DNA of 64,000 nt from Flavobacterium sp. ACN2 (GTDB lineage Bacteria; Bacteroidota; Bacteroidia; Flavobacteriales; Flavobacteriaceae), in assembly GCF_002303885.1 (NCBI RefSeq), contig NZ_MRCM01000021.1, forward strand, positions 48,753-112,752, given 5' to 3'. Below, piece after piece: positions 59,353 through 64,000 of this stretch. The notes below the pieces were generated by a model that did not search any database, was not told where the DNA came from, and worked only from the letters and a program-made list of their open reading frames with translations. Position 1 is the first letter of the stretch, and each line of letters opens with the position of its first letter. The position numbers and the translations under genes are program-made.

Positions 59353-59445
59353 GGTTTGCGTGAGGGATAGAGGCGGTATCCTTTTATGCAGCGGAGCGGA
59401 ATAAAAGATTTAGCCGAAAGCCCGACCCGGAGGGACACGCCCAAA
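59353..59445. ncRNA. GC-rich structured element (candidate RNA or repeat)
   Basis: A GC-rich island in A/T-rich surroundings. GCGTG (59358-59362) and CACGC (59436-59440) can close it, and ATCCTTTTAT (59378-59387) pairs with ATAAAAGAT (59401-59409) with one G-U or mismatch, around a GC-rich loop. There is no coding potential. It resembles the repeated structured elements of Flavobacteriia (for example the Flavo-1 RNA class), but I cannot confirm that identity. Confidence 0.4.
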
Positions 59446-59463
59446 TATTGATATTCATTTAAA

Positions 59464-59493
59464 TTGTAGAATACTCTTATTTAATTATATTTG
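59464..59493 (+). promoter_or_regulatory. predicted promoter of the DUF3781 gene
   Basis: TTG (59464-59466), 19 bases, TATATTTG (59486-59493), 27 bases before the ATG at 59521. Full consensus. Confidence 0.7.
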
Positions 59494-59520
59494 CAAATAA
59501 ATAAGAAAATACACCTATAA

Positions 59521-59787
59521 ATGATTTCGTCCAAAAATAAAATATTAGATAATCTCTGCTATACAGAACTAGTTTATAGTAGAATAAATAAAAAACTAAA
59601 AAGCAACTTTACCAAATCTGAAATTGAAGAAAGGCTTTTGACTATTTTAGAAAAAACTGATGCAAAATATTATCAGAAAATTGGAAAAAATTTTTATGTT
59701 TCAAATAATGAGAACAACATCAAAATTACTGTAAATTCAAATACTTACAGAATTATTACAGTTGATATGATTAAAAATAAATCATAA
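59521..59787 (+). CDS. DUF3781-family protein
   Basis: 88 aa, cytosolic. NLCYTELVYSRINKKLKSNF, TKSEIEERLLTILEKTDAKY, YQKIGKNFYVSNNENNIKIT and NTYRIITVD match the DUF3781 pattern. Function unknown. The last 6 bases overlap the end of the convergent UbiA-like gene (stop codons TAA at 59785-59787 and TGA on the other strand at 59784-59782). Confidence 0.78.
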   Translation: MISSKNKILDNLCYTELVYSRINKKLKSNFTKSEIEERLLTILEKTDAKYYQKIGKNFYVSNNENNIKITVNSNTYRIITVDMIKNKS

Positions 59788-60594
59788 AAACACTATCATC
59801 AGCCACCAAAAAATCGGCACACTTTCGACCCAAAAGGAAGTGTAATATTTGGAACGATTCGGATTGGCAAAAGCAATAAACAACATCAGCATGATGACCA
59901 TAATAAGATTTATAATCGCGTCATGAATATTGAATGTCGAAATAAAAACTTCTAAAAACCAAAACGGAATCAATAACAAAAATCCTAAAAACTTGGTTTT
60001 CTTTACTCCAATTGTCTGCGGAACGGTTTGCAAATGCGGATCGTCATTGGCTAAATCTAAAATTTCAAAAACTAGAATCAGTACAAAAACCAATACGAAA
60101 CGTTGAATGCATTTGATAAAGAAATCTATGGTAAACGGAATTTCTGCATTTATTAAAGGTAAAACCAAAGTAGCACCAACCCAACAAAGAGCTACAATGT
60201 AGATTTTTACTCCTGCCCAATTTCTGGCATTTCTTCGATTTGGAAAAAAAGGTAAAGTATAAAGCGCTGTTATGGCAAAAATTCCAACGGAGACTATTTG
60301 TGTTATTCTCTTCAAATGAAAAAAATAATACCCAACTAAAACCACCGAAATAAAACTCAAAACAGCAATAATTTTTAGCTGAGTTCCTATCGGGCTTTTC
60401 TTTACCCGAACCAGCGCGTCATATTTTACGAAATTATATCCTACAATTGTTCCGAAAAAAACAAACAATGCCATTGGCTCATCGTACTGAATATGAAACA
60501 CATGAAATGTAATTCGGACCAAAGCATAGCACGATAAAGCCACGTGAATACTGCTGTTTAAATAAAAATCGAAAATTTGTTTTAGAAGTTTCAT
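59782..60594 (-). CDS. UbiA-like polytopic membrane protein
   Basis: 270 aa with about eight or nine membrane segments. In UbiA prenyltransferases two Asp-rich motifs bind Mg-diphosphate; here the first, GYNFVKYDALVRVKK, has only one Asp, and the second is EILDLANDDPHLQTVPQTIG with three. So it may be an active but divergent prenyltransferase or an inactive relative. It is divergent from gcvP and overlaps the DUF3781 gene tail to tail. Confidence 0.6.
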   Translation of the reverse strand: MKLLKQIFDFYLNSSIHVALSCYALVRITFHVFHIQYDEPMALFVFFGTIVGYNFVKYDALVRVKKSPIGTQLKIIAVLSFISVVLVGYYFFHLKRITQIVSVGIFAITALYTLPFFPNRRNARNWAGVKIYIVALCWVGATLVLPLINAEIPFTIDFFIKCIQRFVLVFVLILVFEILDLANDDPHLQTVPQTIGVKKTKFLGFLLLIPFWFLEVFISTFNIHDAIINLIMVIMLMLFIAFANPNRSKYYTSFWVESVPIFWWLMIVFL

Positions 60595-60690
60595 GCCTCA
60601 AATCTAATCAATTGGTAACAAATCAACTCTTTAGTTATAAAATTGATAAAAATTGAAGTTAAAAATACCTATTAAATTATTAATAATACT

Positions 60691-60698
60691 TAATTTTG
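60691..60698 (+). promoter_or_regulatory. -7 box of the gcvP promoter
   Basis: TAATTTTG. No TTG at the expected distance upstream. The resulting leader of about 90 bases carries the alternative hairpins at 60715-60764. Confidence 0.45.
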
Positions 60699-60714
60699 CG
60701 CCACAAAAAAACAA

Positions 60715-60764
60715 CACATTTACTTTTAAATGTGATTCGTATGTCAAAATGGTGTACGAACACA
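60715..60764 (+). promoter_or_regulatory. alternative hairpins in the gcvP leader
   Basis: Hairpin 1: CACATTTA (60715-60722) with TAAATGTG (60727-60734), 8-bp perfect stem, CTTT loop. Hairpin 2: TGTG-A-TTCGTA (60731-60741) with TACGAACACA (60755-60764), 10 bp with one bulged A. They share TGTG 60731-60734 and exclude each other. It does not match the glycine riboswitch. Confidence 0.45.
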
Positions 60765-60792
60765 TCAATTTAAAAAAAATAGATAGCTACAA

Positions 60793-63642
60793 ATGAAAAC
60801 AGATGCTTTTGCTTTAAGACACATTGGTCCAAGAGAAACTGATCTTCAGCACATGCTGAAAACTATTGGAGTTGACTCAATTGAGCAACTTGTTTATGAA
60901 ACCCTTCCGGACGATATTCGTTTAAAAGCACCTTTGAACTTAGATCCTGCGATGACAGAATATGAATTCGCAAATCACATTCAAGAATTAGGGAAGAAAA
61001 ATAAAGTATTCAAATCTTATATTGGTTTGGGTTATCATCCAACTATCGTTCCTGCGCCAATTCAGAGAAATATCTTCGAAAACCCAGGATGGTATACTGC
61101 TTACACGCCTTACCAAGCAGAAATTGCTCAAGGTCGTTTGGAAGCTATTTTAAATTTCCAGACTACTGTTATCGAATTGACAGGAATGGAAATTGCAAAC
61201 GCTTCTTTACTTGACGAAGGTACAGCTGCTGCTGAAGCGATGGCTTTACTTTTTGATGTTCGTACTCGTGATCAAAAGAAAAACAATACAAACAAATTCT
61301 TCGTTTCTGAAGAAATTTTACCACAAACTTTATCTGTACTTCAAACACGTTCAACTCCAATTGGAATTGAATTAGTTGTTGGAAACCACGAAAACTTTGA
61401 TTTTTCAACTGAGTTTTTTGGAGCTATTTTACAATACCCAGGAAAATACGGTCAGGTAAACGATTATAGTGCTTTTGTTGCTAAAGCAAAAGAAAACGAA
61501 ATCAAAGTTGCCTTTGCTGCTGATATTTTATCATTAGCAACTTTAACTTCTCCAGGAGAAATGGGAGCTGCTGTAGTGGTTGGAACTACACAACGTTTTG
61601 GTGTACCAATGGGTTACGGTGGTCCTCACGCTGCTTACTTTGCTACTAAAGAAGAATACAAAAGATCTATGCCAGGTCGTATCATTGGAGTTTCTATTGA
61701 CGTAAATGGAAACCGTGCTTTACGTATGGCTTTAGGAACTCGTGAACAGCACATTAAACGTGAAAAAGCAACTTCAAACATTTGTACTGCTCAGGTTTTA
61801 CTAGCAGTTATGGCTGGAATGTACGCAGTTTACCACGGTCCAGAAGGATTAAAATACATAGCAAACAAAGTTCACGCATCGGCGGTTACTACTGCGGAGG
61901 CTTTAAATAAAATTGGAGTTTCTCAAATTAACTCCGCTTACTTTGATACTATTTTAGTAAAAGCAGACGCTCAAAAAGTAAAAGCTGTAGCAGAGAAAAA
62001 CGAAGTAAACTTCTTCTACGTTGATGCTGATACAATTTCTATTTCGTTAAACGAAACGACTTCAGTTTCTGACATCAACCAAATCGTTGCGATTTTTACT
62101 GAAGCTTTAGGAAAAGAAACGGTTTCTGTTTCTGAATTAACTGAAGCTAGTCAATTACCTGCTTCATTAGAAAGAACGTCGTCTTTCTTAACACATGATG
62201 TATTCAACAATCATCATTCAGAAAGTCAGTTAATGCGTTACATCAAAAAATTAGAGCGTAAAGATTTATCATTGAATCACTCAATGATTTCATTAGGTTC
62301 TTGTACAATGAAGTTAAACGCAGCTTCTGAAATGTTGCCTCTTTCAATGCCAAACTGGAACAGCATTCACCCGTTTGCACCAGTTGAGCAAGCAGAAGGT
62401 TACATTACAATGCTTAAAAAATTAGAGCAACAATTAAATGTAATTACTGGATTTGCTGGAACAACTTTACAGCCAAACTCAGGTGCTCAAGGAGAATATG
62501 CTGGATTAATGGCAATTCGTGCTTACCACATGTCAAGAAACGAAGGCCACCGTAATGTATGTTTGATTCCTTCATCGGCTCACGGAACCAATCCTGCTTC
62601 TGCAGCGATGGCTGGAATGAAAATCATTGTTACGAAAACTACTCCAGAAGGAAATATTGATGTAGAAGATTTAAGAGAAAAAGCAATTGAGCACAAAGAT
62701 GATTTATCTTGCTTAATGGTTACGTATCCTTCTACTCACGGAGTTTTCGAATCTTCAATTATTGAAATCACAAAATTAATCCACGATAATGGCGGATTAG
62801 TATATATGGATGGTGCAAACATGAACGCGCAAGTTGGATTAACAAATCCTGCTACAATTGGTGCCGACGTTTGTCACTTAAACTTACACAAAACATTCGC
62901 TATTCCTCACGGTGGTGGTGGACCTGGTGTTGGACCAATCTGTGTGAACGAGAAATTAGTTCCTTTCTTGCCAACAAACCCAATCTTAAAAGTAGGTGGT
63001 GAACAAGCTATTACAGCAATTTCATCTGCACCTTACGGATCTGCTTTAGTATGTTTAATCTCTTATGGTTACATCACAATGATGGGTGCTGACGGATTAA
63101 AAAGTGCTACAGAGCACGCAATCTTGAATGCGAACTATATGAAATCTCGTTTCGAAGGTCACTACCCAATTCTTTACACTGGAGAATGCGGAAGAGCTGC
63201 TCACGAAATGATTTTAGATTGCCGTGCATTTAAAGAAAACGGAATCGAGGTTGGTGATATTGCTAAACGTTTAATGGATTACGGTTTCCACGCTCCAACA
63301 GTTTCTTTCCCAGTAGCTGGAACTTTAATGATCGAGCCAACTGAATCTGAAGATTTAGCAGAATTAGATCGTTTTTGTGATGCTCTTATCTCAATTAGAA
63401 AAGAGATCGAAGCTGCAACTGCCGATGATAAAAACAATGTATTGAAAAATGCACCTCACACATTGGCAATGTTAACTACAGACAATTGGGATTTCCCTTA
63501 TACTAGAGAAAAAGCGGCTTACCCATTAGAGTATATTGCTGACAATAAATTCTGGCCATCTGTTCGTCGCGTTGACGATGCTTATGGCGACAGAAATTTA
63601 GTTTGTAGCTGTGCTCCTATTGAAGCTTACATGGAAAGCTAA
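60793..63642 (+). CDS. gcvP: glycine dehydrogenase (decarboxylating), P protein
   Basis: PLP enzyme of the glycine cleavage system: decarboxylates glycine and loads the aminomethyl group on the lipoyl arm of GcvH. 949 aa, the fused long form with both halves. It starts MKTDAFALRHIGPRETDLQH. First half: LGYHPTIVPAPIQRNIFENP, YTPYQAEIAQGRLEAILNFQ. Second half: SLGSCTMKLNAASEMLPLSM, SAHGTNPASAAMAGMKI and the PLP lysine Lys700 in NLHKTFAIPHGGGGPGVGPI. gcvT and gcvH are not next to it. Followed by a CCCGACA-type terminator. Confidence 0.97.
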   Translation: MKTDAFALRHIGPRETDLQHMLKTIGVDSIEQLVYETLPDDIRLKAPLNLDPAMTEYEFANHIQELGKKNKVFKSYIGLGYHPTIVPAPIQRNIFENPGWYTAYTPYQAEIAQGRLEAILNFQTTVIELTGMEIANASLLDEGTAAAEAMALLFDVRTRDQKKNNTNKFFVSEEILPQTLSVLQTRSTPIGIELVVGNHENFDFSTEFFGAILQYPGKYGQVNDYSAFVAKAKENEIKVAFAADILSLATLTSPGEMGAAVVVGTTQRFGVPMGYGGPHAAYFATKEEYKRSMPGRIIGVSIDVNGNRALRMALGTREQHIKREKATSNICTAQVLLAVMAGMYAVYHGPEGLKYIANKVHASAVTTAEALNKIGVSQINSAYFDTILVKADAQKVKAVAEKNEVNFFYVDADTISISLNETTSVSDINQIVAIFTEALGKETVSVSELTEASQLPASLERTSSFLTHDVFNNHHSESQLMRYIKKLERKDLSLNHSMISLGSCTMKLNAASEMLPLSMPNWNSIHPFAPVEQAEGYITMLKKLEQQLNVITGFAGTTLQPNSGAQGEYAGLMAIRAYHMSRNEGHRNVCLIPSSAHGTNPASAAMAGMKIIVTKTTPEGNIDVEDLREKAIEHKDDLSCLMVTYPSTHGVFESSIIEITKLIHDNGGLVYMDGANMNAQVGLTNPATIGADVCHLNLHKTFAIPHGGGGPGVGPICVNEKLVPFLPTNPILKVGGEQAITAISSAPYGSALVCLISYGYITMMGADGLKSATEHAILNANYMKSRFEGHYPILYTGECGRAAHEMILDCRAFKENGIEVGDIAKRLMDYGFHAPTVSFPVAGTLMIEPTESEDLAELDRFCDALISIRKEIEAATADDKNNVLKNAPHTLAMLTTDNWDFPYTREKAAYPLEYIADNKFWPSVRRVDDAYGDRNLVCSCAPIEAYMES

Positions 63643-63666
63643 AATTTAGTTTCCTTATAAATATCC

Positions 63667-63699
63667 AAACCCGACAGGTTTTAAAAACTTGTCGGGTTT
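63667..63699 (+). terminator. CCCGACA-type terminator after gcvP
   Basis: AAACCCGACAGGTTTT (63667-63682) pairs with AAAACTTGTCGGGTTT (63684-63699) with one G-U pair, then TATTTTTG. 24 bases past the gcvP stop. Confidence 0.88.
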
Positions 63700-63711
63700 A
63701 TTTTTGTTTCC

Positions 63712-63754
63712 AGTTTCAGGTTTCAGGTTCTAGCATAACTTGAAACCTAAAACT
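63712..63754. repeat. GTTTCAGG foldback repeat
   Basis: AGTTTCAGGTTTCAGGTT (63712-63729) pairs with AACTTGAAACCTAAAACT (63737-63754) with two differences. Same family as at 39926-40001 and 48503-48526. Confidence 0.6.
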
Positions 63755-64000
63755 TTCCACATCAAACAACAAAGAAGAAATCTGATTTAAAGAAACATAA
63801 CTTTCTGCTAATCTTTTGTGAAATTATTTCAATAAAATCAAGGTAAAAGCAAAAAAAATTAGCCTCGAAATCTCCTTCAATCGTTTGAAATCTAGGAAAT
63901 ATTAAAAAATCATTAGAAAAAAGACAATATATTTACAGAAAAATAGTTATTTCATAATTATATGCATGCATACTATTTTTTATGATAGTTATCATAATAT

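Larger units (their letters stand above)
59226..59520. repeat. intergenic region with two palindromic elements
   Basis: 295 bases. It contains three GCAGATT-type direct repeats (59234-59260), a hairpin GTTGCCTCCA/TGGAGGTAAC (59277-59286 with 59295-59304), the GC-rich structured segment at 59353-59445, and the promoter of the next gene. Confidence 0.6.
63643..64000. other. intergenic region to the window end
   Basis: 358 bases. It holds the gcvP terminator and the GTTTCAGG foldback. From about 63760 to the end it is A/T-rich with two small palindromes, TATGCATGCATA-type (around 63961-63972) and TATGATAGTTATCATA (63982-63997), which may belong to the control region of a gene outside the window. 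I see no ORF. Confidence 0.6.

Noticed and set aside
60699..60792. Glycine riboswitch before gcvP
   Set aside because: The leader is too short and lacks the conserved purine-rich core of that class.

Overview
The window is AT-rich chromosomal DNA of a member of the Bacteroidota, very probably a Flavobacterium close to F. johnsoniae. The evidence is a SusC/SusD pair, surface-lipoprotein signals, ribosomal operon flanks carA-eno and rpsL, and promoters of the Bacteroidota type (TTTG, 19-20 bases, TAnnTTTG) instead of E. coli -35/-10 boxes. I see no tRNA or rRNA gene, prophage, transposase or CRISPR array. Apart from dispersed small palindromic repeats and one toxin-antitoxin pair this is core chromosome.

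Layout. 1-20.2 kb, minus strand: one long translation locus read from rpsL to eno: rpsL-rpsG-fusA-rpsJ, a terminator and a new promoter, then rplC-D-W-B-rpsS-rplV-rpsC-rplP-rpmC-rpsQ-rplN-rplX-rplE-rpsN-rpsH-rplF-rplR-rpsE-rpmD-rplO-secY-infA-rpmJ-rpsM-rpsK-rpsD-rpoA-rplQ, a terminator, then carA and the nearly complete eno. rpmJ (38 codons) is easily missed. Gaps before rpsD, rpsH and rplQ hold hairpins that look like ribosomal-protein leaders. 20.3-28.5 kb, plus strand: an Omp85-like protein, a SusC/SusD pair not linked to any glycan-degradation gene, rlmB and a DUF2490 porin-like protein. 28.5-42.7 kb, mostly minus: rhomboid protease, YjjG-type phosphatase, RadC, Mpl, an S46 dipeptidyl-peptidase, ObgE, a CNNM/CorC-type transporter, Adk and Hpt, with rarA, a DUF1287 protein and a small barrel protein on plus. 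42.8-52.9 kb, mostly plus: PQQ-type sugar dehydrogenase lipoprotein, TonB-dependent receptor, purK, purE, M3 oligopeptidase and a SanA-like protein. 52.9-55 kb, minus: hicAB with a clear operator, and a CPA1 antiporter. 55.1-58.8 kb, plus: GbsR/MarR regulator, DUF2071 protein, two tandem paralogous membrane proteins, a TIGR01777 epimerase and an SRPBCC protein. 58.8-64 kb: DUF1090 and DUF3781 proteins, a UbiA-like membrane protein and gcvP.

The most interesting signals are regulatory. (1) The GbsR cassette has a repeated TGAAAGTTT motif, once as a 16-base palindrome inside the regulator's own promoter and twice, as an inverted pair, before the DUF2071 gene; this is the best candidate for an undescribed small system. 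(2) The gap before rpsD can fold into a stacked, bulged helix that may be an S4 autoregulatory leader. (3) An internal promoter plus a strong hairpin precedes rpsH. (4) The gcvP leader can form two mutually exclusive hairpins. (5) Several genes have a TAnnTTTG box 1-5 bases before ATG, implying leaderless transcripts. (6) Several families of dispersed palindromes are present, including a CCCGACA-stem terminator used at least four times and a 107-bp element with perfect 31-bp inverted ends.
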